This document shows positions 1 to 8,391 of a stretch of 44,283 nt of DNA, piece by piece; positions within the stretch are counted from its first letter, which is position 1; every line of letters starts with the position of its first letter. Both the position numbers and the translations under genes were made by a program. The notes beneath the pieces were generated by a model. The model did not search any database, had not been told where the DNA came from, and was given only the letters and a program-made list of their open reading frames with translations. The stretch is from Nonomuraea indica (GTDB taxonomy: Bacteria; Actinomycetota; Actinomycetes; Streptosporangiales; Streptosporangiaceae), in assembly GCF_002850745.1 (NCBI RefSeq), contig NZ_KZ559466.1, positions 296,892 through 341,174 on the forward strand. Reading direction: 5' to 3'.

Positions 1-1357
1 GGCGGGCTCCGTGGCCGGTGGCCCGCTCGAACGCGCCGGCCACGCGCAGCACCCGGGCGTCGGCGAACGGCCGCCCGACGATCTGCACGCCGACCGGCAG
101 CCCCTCCGGGGTGAACCCCGCCGGCACGGACGCGGCGGGCGCGTGCAGCACGCTGATCCAGTACGCCGAGCGCATCCAGGCCAGGTAGTCGGGCAACTCG
201 ACGCCGTTGATCTCGTCCACGTACGGATGCTCGACGGGGAACGGCGGCACCTGGCTGACCGGCGCGATGAGCACGTCGTAGGTGTCGAAGAAGGCCGCCA
301 TCCGCTGGTAGAGGCCGCTGCGCAGCCGTTCGGCCCGTGCCAGGTCGGCGCCGGTGACCTGGCGGCCCTGCTCGACGTTCCAGGCGGTGTGGGGGCCGAG
401 CCCGCGCAGCTCGCCGAACGACAGGGCGTAGTGCCAGGCCCGGTAGACGCGGAACGCCTCCTCGGCGTCGGACAGGTCGAGGTCCACCTGCTCGACGTGC
501 GCGCCGAGCCGCTCGAACACGCCGGGCGCCGTCGCCGTGACGGCCGCCGTCGCCGGGTCCACCGGCAGCCCGCCCAGGTCGGGACTCCAGGCCACCCGCA
601 GCCCGGCCACCCCCTCCTCGGGGTCGGCCGCGAAGCGCTCCATGATCGAGTACGGCGAGCGCGGGTCGAACCCCGAGATGACCGACATCATCAGCGTGAC
701 GTCCTCGACCGTCCGCGCCATCGGCCCGAGCACGGACAGCGTGTACCAGGCGGCCGTCTCGGACGGGGCGGGCACCCGGCCGGGGGTGGGCCGCAGACCG
801 ACCACGTTGCAGAACGACGCCGGGTTGCGCAGCGAGCCGCCCATGTCGGAGCCGTCGGCCAGCGGCACCATGCCGCAGGCCAGCGCCGCCGCCGCGCCGC
901 CGCTGCTGCCGCCCGCCGACCGGCTCAGGTCGTACGGGTTGCGGGTGGCGCCGAACACCTCGTTGACGGTGTGCGACCCGGTGCCGAACTCGGGCGTGTT
1001 GGTCTTGCCCACGCTGATCGCCCCGGCGGCCCTGAGCCGCCGCACGATCGGCGCGTCGGTGTCGGGGACGTGCCCGGCGAACAGCGGCGACCCGTACGTC
1101 GTGCGGACGCCCGCGGTGTCCACCAGGTCCTTGTGCGCGACCGGCACCCCGTGCAGCGGCCCGGCCGGTTCGGTGGCGTCGGCGGCTCTGGCGGCGTCGA
1201 GCGCCCGTTCGGCGTCGAGCGTCACGATGGCGTTGACCCGCGGGTTGACCTGCTCGATCCGGTCGAGGCAGGCCCGCAGCAGCTCGACGGCGCCCACCTG
1301 GCGGGTCCTGACCAGGCGGGCCGTCTCGGCGGCGCTGAGGTAGTGCAGTTCGCTCAC
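1..1357 (-). CDS. Amidase signature family hydrolase (3' end beyond the window)
   Basis: About 452 residues are visible; the C-terminus runs off the left edge, but the family is usually about 470 residues, so little is missing. The amidase-signature fold hydrolyses amide bonds with a Ser-cisSer-Lys triad. Visible elements are HKDLVDTAG (Lys near residue 76), the GGSSGG loop (near 149-154) and GSDMGGSLRNPA (nucleophile Ser near 175). The GTG at 1355-1357 is chosen because a GGGAAGGA ribosome site lies about 8 bases upstream; no in-frame ATG fits the conserved N-terminus. The gene is 71 bases downstream of the MarR gene on the same strand and could be co-transcribed with it. The substrate cannot be told from sequence; it is annotated as a generic amidase and shows no GatA-specific context (no gatB or gatC nearby). 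Confidence 0.9.
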   Translation of the reverse strand, partial: MSELHYLSAAETARLVRTRQVGAVELLRACLDRIEQVNPRVNAIVTLDAERALDAARAADATEPAGPLHGVPVAHKDLVDTAGVRTTYGSPLFAGHVPDTDAPIVRRLRAAGAISVGKTNTPEFGTGSHTVNEVFGATRNPYDLSRSAGGSSGGAAAALACGMVPLADGSDMGGSLRNPASFCNVVGLRPTPGRVPAPSETAAWYTLSVLGPMARTVEDVTLMMSVISGFDPRSPYSIMERFAADPEEGVAGLRVAWSPDLGGLPVDPATAAVTATAPGVFERLGAHVEQVDLDLSDAEEAFRVYRAWHYALSFGELRGLGPHTAWNVEQGRQVTGADLARAERLRSGLYQRMAAFFDTYDVLIAPVSQVPPFPVEHPYVDEINGVELPDYLAWMRSAYWISVLHAPAASVPAGFTPEGLPVGVQIVGRPFADARVLRVAGAFERATGHGAR

Positions 1358-1428
1358 GGTCCGATCCTTCCCCGCGCGCCGGCGACGGGCGACGGCAAGG
1401 GTTGCCAGACGACATGTCCGCGCGCGGG

Positions 1429-1875
1429 TCAGTCGCGCTCGCGCGTGCCGTCCAGGAAGTCCGCGCAGCGGGACAGCAGGGCGACCAGCGTCTCCTGCTC
1501 GTCGCCGGTGAACTCGGCGGACAGGCCCCGCTCGACCCGGACGGCGGCGGCGTCCGCGGCGGCCAGCACCTGTGCGCCCTTCTCGGTCAGCCGGGTCTGC
1601 AGGATGTTCTTGTGCCACTCGTGAGGGGTGCGCGTGATGAGGCCCTGCTCCTGGAGGTTCTTCAGCACCGTGGTCATGGTGGGCGGGGTCACCCCGCATG
1701 CCCTGGCCAGCGCGGCGGCCGAGATGCCGGGATTGTCGGCGAGGTGGAGCAGGGCGGCGTACTGGGCGACGGTCACACCGGCCGGCCTGAGCGCGGCGTG
1801 CTTGGCCGCGTCGAGCGCCTGCACCGTGCGCTTGAGGTGCGCACCCAGGCGCTCGGAGATGGGCATGGACGTCAC
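1429..1875 (-). CDS. MarR family transcriptional regulator
   Basis: 148 residues, the normal size for a MarR repressor, a dimeric winged-helix DNA-binding protein that usually releases DNA on binding a phenolic or other small ligand. The centre of the protein (about 35-95) holds the winged helix: the helix-turn-helix ISAAALARACGVTPPTMTTVL is followed by the wing with TRTPHEWHKNILQTRLTEKG. Flanking helices at both ends would form the dimer interface. It is divergent from the secreted SMP-30-like gene at 1975, with an inverted-repeat pair in the gap, the usual layout for a self-regulating MarR repressor that also controls its neighbour. The amidase follows on the same strand. Ligand unknown. 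ATG at 1875 has only a weak ribosome site; ATG at residue 4 (MPIS) is an alternative start. Confidence 0.92.
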   Translation of the reverse strand: MTSMPISERLGAHLKRTVQALDAAKHAALRPAGVTVAQYAALLHLADNPGISAAALARACGVTPPTMTTVLKNLQEQGLITRTPHEWHKNILQTRLTEKGAQVLAAADAAAVRVERGLSAEFTGDEQETLVALLSRCADFLDGTRERD

Positions 1876-1912
1876 GTGTGCATGGTAGCGGCCAGGCGTG
1901 CGGCGACTTGCA

Positions 1913-1946
1913 TTAGTGTTCTAACAATCGTTAGTGTCCTCACTAA
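1913..1946. promoter_or_regulatory. Candidate MarR operator: two dyads 20 bp apart
   Basis: In the divergent gap between the MarR gene and the SMP-30-like gene, TTAGTG-TCCT-CACTAA (1931-1946) is a perfect 6-bp inverted repeat. A weaker dyad TTAG-TGTT-CTAA lies at 1913-1924. The dyad centres are 20 bp apart, about two helical turns, and TTAGTGT recurs 18 bp apart as a direct repeat. The AT-rich stretch stands out from its GC-rich surroundings. Assignment to the adjacent MarR protein is inferred from position. Confidence 0.6.
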
Positions 1947-1974
1947 TCATTGATCGCACACATGTGGAGTACTG

Positions 1975-3099
1975 ATGCCCTCCATCCCCCTGTCCGTCGG
2001 CGTCACGGGAGCGCTCCTCGCCGCGGTTCTGTCCGCCGCGCCCGCCCAGGCGACCCCGGGCCCGCCCGGGGCCCCCGGCGCGCTCGCGGCTCCGGCGGCC
2101 GCGCGGCCCACCACGTCGGCCACCGCCGCCCCCGCGGCGACCACCAGCTCCACCACCGCGCCCGTCACCACCGCACCCGTCACGACCGCGCCCGCACGCG
2201 CCGCCACCGCACGCGTCACGACCGCGTACGAGCTGCCCGGCGACCGCGTCTACCCGGAAGGGATCGCCGTCGACCCCCGCACCGGAGCCTTCTACACGGG
2301 TTCGTTCGCCGACGGCACGATCTACCGGACCGCGCCCGGCAGCCGGGTCGCCGAGGTCTTCCTGCCCGCGGGCGCGGACGGCCGGCACACCGCGAACGGC
2401 CTGAGGACCGACCGGGCCGGAAGGCTGTGGGTGACCGACTCCACCAGCGGAGTCAGCGTCTACGACCTGCGCAGCCGCGAGCTGCTCGCCCGTTTCACGG
2501 TGCCGGGAAGCGGCGCCAGGTTCGTCAACGACGTGGCCATCGGAGGTGACGGCAGCGCCTACCTCACCGACAGCGTGCGCGCCGCGGTCTACCGCGTCAC
2601 GCCGCGGCAGCTCGCCGAGGCACGGGGCGGGACGGCGACGCTCACCACGTACGCCGACCTCAGCGAGGTGCTCGACCCGCACCCCTCCGGCGGCTACACG
2701 CTCAACGGGATCGTGGCCGGCCCGGCGGGGCGCTACCTGCTGCTGGTGGACCTGGCCGGCGGCGACCTCTTCCGCCTCGACCCTGCGAGCGGCGCCGTGC
2801 GCCGGGTGCCGCTCAGCGGCGGCGACATGCGGAACGCCGACGGGCTCGAACTGCGCGACGGCACGCTGTGGGTGGTCCACAACGTCGACAACTCCGTCAG
2901 CCGGTGGCGCGTCGCCGCGGACGCCGCGTCGGCGCGCCTCGAACGGCGGCTGACCGACGAGACCCTGCAGTTGCCGACCACGCTCGTGCGCCACCGGGGG
3001 AGGCTGTACGTCGTGCGGTCACAGTTCGACAAGGGCGGCCCGCTGGGGCCGGGCACCCCGACCGTTCCGTTCACCGTCGCCGAGGTGCGCGGCATCTGA
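1975..3099 (+). CDS. Secreted SMP-30/gluconolactonase-like beta-propeller protein
   Basis: 374 residues. A signal peptide covers about residues 1-26 (hydrophobic core then AQA), followed by a Thr/Ala/Pro-rich linker to about residue 80 with TTAPV repeats. The rest is a six-bladed propeller of the SMP-30/gluconolactonase/strictosidine-synthase type: repeated units such as YPEGIAVDPRTGAFYTGS, NGLRTDRAGRLWVTDS, VNDVAIGGDGSAYLTDS and NADGLELRDGTLWVVHN, one per blade. The Glu of PEGIAVD and the Asn/Asp positions of later blades could bind a divalent metal as in SMP-30 lactonases, but activity cannot be assigned. GGAG at 1966-1969 lies 5 bases before the ATG. It is divergent from the MarR gene, so probably repressed by it. 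The product should be exported, either as a free or wall-associated protein. Confidence 0.85.
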   Translation: MPSIPLSVGVTGALLAAVLSAAPAQATPGPPGAPGALAAPAAARPTTSATAAPAATTSSTTAPVTTAPVTTAPARAATARVTTAYELPGDRVYPEGIAVDPRTGAFYTGSFADGTIYRTAPGSRVAEVFLPAGADGRHTANGLRTDRAGRLWVTDSTSGVSVYDLRSRELLARFTVPGSGARFVNDVAIGGDGSAYLTDSVRAAVYRVTPRQLAEARGGTATLTTYADLSEVLDPHPSGGYTLNGIVAGPAGRYLLLVDLAGGDLFRLDPASGAVRRVPLSGGDMRNADGLELRDGTLWVVHNVDNSVSRWRVAADAASARLERRLTDETLQLPTTLVRHRGRLYVVRSQFDKGGPLGPGTPTVPFTVAEVRGI

Positions 3100-3114
3100 C
3101 ACCCACGCCACCAC

Positions 3115-3175
3115 CCCCGGGCAACGCCCACCCCACCGTGCACGGCCCCGGGCAACGCCCATCCCACCGTGCACG
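3115..3175. repeat. Two-copy 31-bp tandem repeat
   Basis: CCCCGGGCAACGCCCA... occurs at 3115-3144 and again at 3146-3175 with one C/T difference, a period of 31 bp. It lies in the gap between the convergent SMP-30-like gene and dnaE. No coding frame or hairpin function is evident. Confidence 0.8.
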
Positions 3176-3194
3176 ACCTGGGCCGCTCTCCGGG

Positions 3195-3231
3195 CGCCCG
3201 GTGAGCGGCAGCCGGAGCCGCTCACCGGGCG
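3195..3231. terminator. Hairpin between convergent genes (bidirectional terminator candidate)
   Basis: A perfect 15-bp inverted repeat: CGCCCGGTGAGCGGC (3195-3209), a 7-base loop, and GCCGCTCACCGGGCG (3217-3231). It sits between the ends of the plus-strand gene (3099) and dnaE (3263). It has no T-tract on either side, as is common for actinomycete terminators. Confidence 0.75.
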
Positions 3232-3262
3232 CATCGCCATCGGCCCGGGGAGCGCGGGCGGG

Positions 3263-6200
3263 TCAGCCGCCGAGGCAGGCCGGGCCGAGCAGCTCCTTGA
3301 GGTCGCCCATCAACGCGGGCGACTGGGTCACCCGGAGCCGGTCCTCGACCCGCATGACCGTCGTCTTGGGCCCGTTGTGCACCTGCAGGTGCACCTCGGA
3401 GGTGCCCGGGTGGGTGGTGAGGATCTCCTTGAGCCGGCCGACGACCGGCGGCGTGCACCGGTTGAGCGGCAGGCTGACCAGCAACGGCCCGCCCGCCTCC
3501 TGGGTCAGGTCGGGCGCCGTCACCTCCATGGCGATGATCTTGGCGACGTCCTCCCGCTTGTCGATGCGCCCCTTGACGAAGACGATCGCGTCCTCGGCCA
3601 GGATCGTCGAGCAGAGCTGGTAGGCGGACGGGAAGATCATGACCTCGATCGAGCCTTCGAGGTCCTCGAGCTGGGTCAGCACCCAGGTGTCACCCTTTTT
3701 GGTGATCTTGCGTTGCACGCCGCTGAGGATGCCGCCCACGGTGACGATCTGCCCGTCGGGGCGGCTGTCGTCCTGCAGGGCGGCGATCGTGCAGTCGGCG
3801 CCCGAGGCGAGGATGTGCTCGACGCCGAAGAGCGGATGGTCGGAGACGTAGAGGCCGAGCATCTCCCGCTCGAACTGCAGCAGGGTGTTCTTGTCCCACT
3901 CGCCCACCGGGATCTGCACGTCGAAGGTCTGGTCCTCGCCGCCGTCCACCGCGCCGAACAAAGAGTCCTGGCCGATGGCCTCGTTCTTCTTGATGTCGAT
4001 GATCGCGTCGACGGCCTGCTCGTGCACCATCACGAGGCCCTTGCGGACGTGGCCCAGCGAGTCGAACGCGCCCGCCTTGATCAGCGACTCGATCACCCGC
4101 TTGTTGCAGACGATCGCCGGCACCTTGCGCAGGAAGTCCTTGAAGTCGGCGAAGCGCCCCTTCTCCTTGCGGGCCGCGATGATGCCGTCGACGACGTTGC
4201 CGCCGACGTTGCGGACCGCCGACAGGCCGAAGCGGATGTCGGTGCCGCGCGGCGTGAAGTCGAAGTCGGAGTCGTTGACGTCCGGCGGGTAGACCTTGAT
4301 GCCCATGCGCCGGCACTCGTTGAGGTAGAGGGCCGACTTGTCCTTGTCGTCCTTGACGCTGGTCAGCAGGGCCGCCATGTAGGCGGCCGGGTAGTTGGCC
4401 TTGAGGTAGGCGGTCCAGTAGGCGACGAGGCCGTAGCCGGCGGTGTGCGCCTTGTTGAAGGCGTAGTCGGAGAACGGCAGCAGGATGTCCCACAGGGCCT
4501 TGATGGCAGCGGCCGAGAAGCCGTTGTCCTTCATGCCCTTCTCGAAGAACTCGTACTGCTTGTCCAGCTCGGACTTCTTCTTCTTGCCCATGGCGCGGCG
4601 CAGCAGGTCGGCGCCGCCGAGCGAGTAGCCGGCGACCTTCTGCGCGATGGCCATGACCTGCTCCTGATAGACGATCAGGCCGTAGGTCGTGTCGAGGATC
4701 TCCTTCAGCGGCTCCTCGAGCTCGGGGTGGATCGGAACGATCTCCTGCTGGCCGTTCTTGCGCAGGGCGTAGTTGGTGTGCGAGTTGGCGCCCATCGGGC
4801 CCGGCCGGTAGAGGGCGAGGGCGGCGGAGATGTCCTCGAAGTTGTCGGGCCGCATGAGCCGCATGAGCGAGCGCATGCCGCCGCCGTCGAGCTGGAAGAT
4901 GCCGAGCGTGTCGCCGCGCGCCAGCAGCTCGTAGGTCTTGGTGTCGTCCAGCGGCAGGTCGAGCAGCTCGATCTTCTCGCCCGAGGTGGCCTCGATGGCC
5001 TTGAGGCAGTCGTCGATGATCGTGAGGTTGCGCAGGCCCAGGAAGTCCATCTTCAGCAGGCCGAGCGTCTCGCAGGTCGGGTAGTCGAACTGCGTGATGA
5101 TCGCGCCGTCGGAGTCGCGGCGCATGATCGGGATGTAGTCGGTCAGCACCTCGGACGACATGATCACACCGGCGGCGTGCACGCCGGTCTGCCGGATCAG
5201 GCCCTCCAGGCCGCGGCCGAGGTCGATCGTCGCCTTGACGTCGACGTCCTCCTCGTAGAGCTTGCGCAGCTCGCCCGCCTCGTTGTAGCGCGGGTGGTCC
5301 TTGTCGAAGATGCCGGACAGCGGGATGTCCTTGCCCATGACGGCGGGCGGGAACGCCTTGGACACCCGGTCGCCGAGGGCGTAGGGATAGCCGAGGACGC
5401 GGCCGGCGTCCTTGATGGCGGCCTTCGCCTTGATGGTGCCGAACGTGGCGATCATGGCGACCTTGTCGGCGCCCCACTTCTCGGTCACGTAGCGGATCAC
5501 GTCGGCGCGCCGGCGCTCGTCGAAGTCGATGTCGACGTCGGGCATGGAGACGCGCTCGGGGTTGAGGAAGCGCTCGAAGATCAGGCCGTGCGGGATGGGA
5601 TCGAGGTCGGTGATGCCGAGGGCGTAGGCCACCAGCGAGCCGGCCGCCGAGCCTCGGCCGGGGCCGACGCGGATGCCGTTGTTCTTGGCCCACATGATGA
5701 AGTCGGCGACCACGAGGAAGTAGCTCGGGAAGCCCATCTGGACGATGACGCCGAGCTCCTTCTCCACCCAGGCCCGGTGCTCCTCGTCCACGCCGCCGGG
5801 GAAGCGGCGCTCCATGCCCTTCCAGACCTCCTGGCGGAAGAACTGCTCCTCCGTCATGCCCTCGGGGATCGGGAAGGTCGGCATCAGGTTCTTGAACTCG
5901 AAGAACCCGGCCGGGTCGACCTTCTCCGCCACGAGCAGGGTGTTGCGGCAGCCCTCGGCCCACAGGTCGGAGGAGTCGACGGCGCGCATCTCGTCGGCGG
6001 TCTTGATGTAGTAGCCGGAGCCGTCGAACCGGAACCGGTCGGGGTCGGACAACTGCTTGCCCGTCTGGATGCACAGCAGGGCGTCGTGGGAGGCGGCGTC
6101 GGACTCGTAGGTGTAGTGGGAGTCGTTGGTCACCAGCGGCGGGATGGCCAGCTCCTTGCTGATCCTGGTCAGCCCGTCGCGGACGCGGCGCTCGATGTCG

Positions 6201-6790
6201 AGCCCGTGATCCATGATCTCGAGGAAGTAGTTGTCCCTGCCGAAGATCTCCTGGTAGCGCGCCGCTGCCTGGAGCGCCTGGTCGTACTGGCCGAGCCGCA
6301 GCCTCGTCTGCACCTCGCCCGACGGGCAGCCGGTGGTCGCCATCAGGCCCTCGGAGTGCTCGGCGAGGATCTCGGCGTCCATCCGCGCCCACTTGCGCAC
6401 GAACCCCTCGGTGTAGGCGCGCGAGCTGAGCTTCATCAGGTTGTGCAGGCCCGCCTTGTTACGCGCCCAGATCGTCATGTGGGTGTAGTAGCCGCCCGCG
6501 GAGACGTCGTCCTTCTTCTGGTGCGGCTCGCCCCACAGCACCGGCTTCTTGTTGTGCCGCAGCTCCGGCGCGACGTACGCCTCGATGCCGATGATCGGCT
6601 TCACGCCCGCGGCGGTCGCCTGCTTGTAGAAGTCGTAGGCGCCGTGCATGTTGCCGTGGTCGGTGATGGCGATCGCGGGCATGCCCAGCTCGCCGACCTG
6701 TTTGAACATCTGCTTCAGCCGTGCGGCCCCGTCGAGCATGGAGTATTCGGTGTGCACGTGCAGATGGACGAACGAGTCGCTGGACGACAT
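3263..6790 (-). CDS. dnaE: DNA polymerase III subunit alpha
   Basis: 1175 residues, the full length of replicative DnaE1. It is the polymerising subunit of the chromosomal replicase. The N-terminal PHP domain is plain ([13 protein letters not shown], residues 8-20; [13 protein letters not shown]). The C-family palm carries the catalytic [12 protein letters not shown] (Asp418, Asp420, Asp422) and upstream [12 protein letters not shown]. Further on are [21 protein letters not shown], the fingers, a helix-hairpin-helix region, and an OB fold near the C-terminus ([21 protein letters not shown]). The start has a GGAGG site 9 bases upstream. A plausible -10 element (TAGAGT, minus strand) lies about 75 bases upstream of the start. 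A hairpin follows its stop. Nothing is missing or unusual in the protein. Confidence 0.98.
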   Translation of the reverse strand: MSSSDSFVHLHVHTEYSMLDGAARLKQMFKQVGELGMPAIAITDHGNMHGAYDFYKQATAAGVKPIIGIEAYVAPELRHNKKPVLWGEPHQKKDDVSAGGYYTHMTIWARNKAGLHNLMKLSSRAYTEGFVRKWARMDAEILAEHSEGLMATTGCPSGEVQTRLRLGQYDQALQAAARYQEIFGRDNYFLEIMDHGLDIERRVRDGLTRISKELAIPPLVTNDSHYTYESDAASHDALLCIQTGKQLSDPDRFRFDGSGYYIKTADEMRAVDSSDLWAEGCRNTLLVAEKVDPAGFFEFKNLMPTFPIPEGMTEEQFFRQEVWKGMERRFPGGVDEEHRAWVEKELGVIVQMGFPSYFLVVADFIMWAKNNGIRVGPGRGSAAGSLVAYALGITDLDPIPHGLIFERFLNPERVSMPDVDIDFDERRRADVIRYVTEKWGADKVAMIATFGTIKAKAAIKDAGRVLGYPYALGDRVSKAFPPAVMGKDIPLSGIFDKDHPRYNEAGELRKLYEEDVDVKATIDLGRGLEGLIRQTGVHAAGVIMSSEVLTDYIPIMRRDSDGAIITQFDYPTCETLGLLKMDFLGLRNLTIIDDCLKAIEATSGEKIELLDLPLDDTKTYELLARGDTLGIFQLDGGGMRSLMRLMRPDNFEDISAALALYRPGPMGANSHTNYALRKNGQQEIVPIHPELEEPLKEILDTTYGLIVYQEQVMAIAQKVAGYSLGGADLLRRAMGKKKKSELDKQYEFFEKGMKDNGFSAAAIKALWDILLPFSDYAFNKAHTAGYGLVAYWTAYLKANYPAAYMAALLTSVKDDKDKSALYLNECRRMGIKVYPPDVNDSDFDFTPRGTDIRFGLSAVRNVGGNVVDGIIAARKEKGRFADFKDFLRKVPAIVCNKRVIESLIKAGAFDSLGHVRKGLVMVHEQAVDAIIDIKKNEAIGQDSLFGAVDGGEDQTFDVQIPVGEWDKNTLLQFEREMLGLYVSDHPLFGVEHILASGADCTIAALQDDSRPDGQIVTVGGILSGVQRKITKKGDTWVLTQLEDLEGSIEVMIFPSAYQLCSTILAEDAIVFVKGRIDKREDVAKIIAMEVTAPDLTQEAGGPLLVSLPLNRCTPPVVGRLKEILTTHPGTSEVHLQVHNGPKTTVMRVEDRLRVTQSPALMGDLKELLGPACLGG

Positions 6791-6916
6791 GGAGCGGCGC
6801 CTCCGGGTCTGCGGGTCTGCCGGCCGGCCCGGAGCGGTCCGGCCGGTCGAGGGTGTGCTCCGACTCTAGTGCTCCCCGCCGACAACCCGCGTCCCTCCGA
6901 GGGCGCGGCGCGTCAC

Positions 6917-6947
6917 CCTGACAGCGACCTCCTGACACCCTGTCAGG
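6917..6947. promoter_or_regulatory. Inverted/direct CTGACA repeats upstream of dnaE
   Basis: CCTGACA-CCC-TGTCAGG (6931-6947) is a perfect 7-bp dyad, and another CCTGACA lies 14 bp away at 6917-6923. This is about 130-155 bp upstream of the dnaE start and about 160 bp past the stop of the chorismate-mutase fusion gene. It could be an operator or a weak terminator. It does not match the usual actinobacterial LexA box (GAAC-N4-GTTC). Confidence 0.4.
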
Positions 6948-6989
6948 CCGCCTCCCCGTAGCGCCTGACCGGGTCGCCCGCATCGCCGC

Positions 6990-7101
6990 CCGGACCGGCC
7001 GGAGCCGCCTCCGCTCGGGACCGGCCGGGGCCGCCCTCCCTCCCGGACCGGCCCGAGCCGCCCTCCCTCCCGGACCGGCCCGAGCCGCCTCCGCTCCGGA
7101 C
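6990..7101. repeat. Imperfect 26-27 bp tandem repeat, about four copies
   Basis: GGACCGGCC recurs at 6992, 7018, 7045 and 7072 (GGAC again at 7098), separated by GCCGCC(T/C)TCC(G/C)CTC-type sequence. Two copies are identical over 27 bp. It lies directly behind the stop codon of the chorismate-mutase fusion gene. I see no gene in the 6791-7104 gap; it holds this repeat, the CTGACA dyad and the dnaE upstream region. Confidence 0.75.
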
Positions 7102-7104
7102 GGG

Positions 7105-8106
7105 TCACTGCTGGGCGCGGCGTTCCTCCGCCAGGTGCAGGCCGGCCTCGATGACCACCTTCATGATGGCGGCCAGCCGCTCCTCCCCCAGTCCGGGCGC
7201 GCGCCGGGCCATCCGCGCCACCAGGGCGCGCTCCCGCCCCGGGTCGCGCCCGGCGAAGCCGCCGACGGGCTTGAGCGTCTGCACGACCCCGGCCAGCGCG
7301 GCACGCCGCTCCAGCAGCGTGGCCAGGGCGGCGTCGACCCTGTCGATCGCCTCCCGGCACTCCCCCAGCGTGCCGGGCGTCTCGGGCCGTACCAGCGCCC
7401 CCAAGAGCGTCACCGCCTCCTCCGCCGCGCGCCGCCCGCCGTCCGCGAAGCCACCCGCGGCCTCGGCCACAGGATCGCCCCCGAGACCGCCCTCGAGACC
7501 GACTGCGGGGCCGCCCGCGGGGCTGTCCCCGGGGCCGCCGGTGGGGCCGTCGTCGCCCGCCCTGGCGTACGGGACGCCGTCCGGGCCCGCCCCGACCGCG
7601 GGGTCCGCCACGATGAGGCCGTCGGCCCCGGCCGCCACCGCCGCCGCGGACAGCCCCGGGTCGGCCCGCACGTCGGCGACCACCGGACGGCCGGACGCCG
7701 CCCGCGCCGCCCGCAGGAGCCCGAGGTCGAGCCGCCCGCCCTCGCACAGGATCACCTGGTCGTTGCCCTCCGCCGCGCAGTAGCCGGCCAGCGCGAGCCA
7801 CTCCTCCAGCGACGCCGAGGGCCTGCGCTCCACCACCACGGGCAGCCCCAGCCCGGCGACGGCCCGCACCAGCGGGATGTCGCGGGTCCAGGCGGCGCCG
7901 ACCACCACGCCGTCGGCCCGTTCGGCGATCCAGGGCAGGTCACCCGCGCCGGACGGCTCCACCAGCGTCGCCCGCCCGCGCGGGGGCCGCCCCGCGTCGC
8001 CGCGCCGGTCGCGCAGGCTCACCCTGCCGCCGATCACCACGGCCGGTCCCGCGCCGACCGGCGTCCCGCCCAGGGTGACCACGCGACGTTCCAAGGTCGA
8101 TGACAT
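7105..8106 (-). CDS. Degenerate DAHP-synthase-like domain fused to chorismate mutase
   Basis: 333 residues in two parts. Residues about 235-333 are an AroQ-type chorismate mutase: ECREAIDRVDAALATLLERRAALAGVVQTLK, then GRDPGRERALVARMA and a last helix IMKVVIEAGLHLAEE. Residues about 20-185 resemble a type-I beta DAHP synthase barrel (LGLPVVVE..SLEEWLALAGYCAAEGNDQVILCEGG..LDLG..PVVADVRADPG..AAGADGLIVADP). Compared with the family motifs GPC, PVLLKRG, ILCERGIR and DPSH, the catalytic Cys, Lys, Arg and His are not visible, so condensing activity looks lost. A Gly-rich stretch (about 187-225) joins the two parts. AGGAG lies 6 bases before the ATG. An attenuator precedes the gene, which supports a role in aromatic amino acid supply. 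Mutase activity is likely; a regulatory role for the dead barrel is inference. Confidence 0.75.
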   Translation of the reverse strand: MSSTLERRVVTLGGTPVGAGPAVVIGGRVSLRDRRGDAGRPPRGRATLVEPSGAGDLPWIAERADGVVVGAAWTRDIPLVRAVAGLGLPVVVERRPSASLEEWLALAGYCAAEGNDQVILCEGGRLDLGLLRAARAASGRPVVADVRADPGLSAAAVAAGADGLIVADPAVGAGPDGVPYARAGDDGPTGGPGDSPAGGPAVGLEGGLGGDPVAEAAGGFADGGRRAAEEAVTLLGALVRPETPGTLGECREAIDRVDAALATLLERRAALAGVVQTLKPVGGFAGRDPGRERALVARMARRAPGLGEERLAAIMKVVIEAGLHLAEERRAQQ

Positions 8107-8150
8107 CTCGGCTCCTCACTCGGGCCGGCCCCTCGAAGCCGGCGGAAAAC

Positions 8151-8180
8151 CAAAAAGGCAGAGACGGGCGTCTCTGCCTT
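8151..8180 (-). terminator. Attenuator terminator hairpin ahead of the chorismate-mutase fusion gene
   Basis: Read on the minus strand, AAGGCAGAGACG (8180-8169) is followed by CC and the perfect complement CGTCTCTGCCTT (8166-8155), then TTTGGTTTT. The 12-bp stem plus T-run is a textbook intrinsic terminator, rare in such GC-rich DNA. It lies 44 bases before the gene start and 20 bases past the leader-peptide stop, so it is placed to stop transcription before the gene. Confidence 0.85.
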
Positions 8181-8200
8181 GTGCCGACTCCAGGTGGTCG

Positions 8201-8257
8201 CTACCCGACGACCGGCTCTCCCGGAGCCGGCTCGGTAAACGCGTAGCGACAGGTCAT
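8201..8257 (-). CDS. Attenuator leader peptide with Tyr and Phe
   Basis: An 18-residue frame, MTCRYAFTEPAPGEPVVG, ends in TAG just upstream of the terminator hairpin. A -10-like TAGGGT (8265-8270, minus strand) ends 7 bases before the ATG, so transcription would start at the ATG itself and the peptide would be translated leaderless, as is common in actinomycetes. GTCGCTAC (8250-8243), which includes the Tyr codon, is the exact complement of GTAGCGAC (8204-8197) at the stop codon. CCGGCTCC inside the frame can pair either with GAGCCGG nearby or, with one G-U, with GGAGTCGG past the stop. Ribosome stalling at the Tyr or Phe codon would therefore change the folding. The amino acid sensed is inferred from these single codons and from the downstream gene. 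Confidence 0.65.
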   Translation of the reverse strand: MTCRYAFTEPAPGEPVVG

Positions 8258-8264
8258 GTCAGAA

Positions 8265-8293
8265 ACCCTACACCCGCCCTCCACCTGCTGGAC
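8265..8293 (-). promoter_or_regulatory. Candidate promoter of the attenuated transcript
   Basis: A -10 element TAGGGT occupies 8265-8270 on the minus strand with 7 bases to the ATG of the leader peptide, the spacing of leaderless actinomycete mRNAs. A -35 is weak (GTCCAG, 8288-8293, 17-bp spacer). The region is shared with the divergent kinase operon. Confidence 0.4.
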
Positions 8294-8391
8294 TGTGCTT
8301 CTCACATGGCGGACTGTCCTTCAGGCGAGTCGCCGATGATCCCTCGCTATGGGAGTATTTCTTGGCCTAGAGGGAGGGTTTGAGGCCGTTG

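Noticed and set aside
3377..6961. A 1194-codon open frame on the plus strand opposite dnaE
   Set aside because: It is the mirror of dnaE in GC-rich DNA, has a composition of Val/Asp/Leu/Gly repeats typical of antisense frames, and no recognisable motif.
7105..8106. Annotation as an active bifunctional DAHP synthase
   Set aside because: The key catalytic residues of the barrel are not visible; only the mutase part looks intact.
8380..8391. TTG at 8380 as the start of the first kinase
   Set aside because: Its ribosome tract nearly touches the TTG; the ATG at 8392 has GAGG at 6 bases and still precedes the kinase domain.
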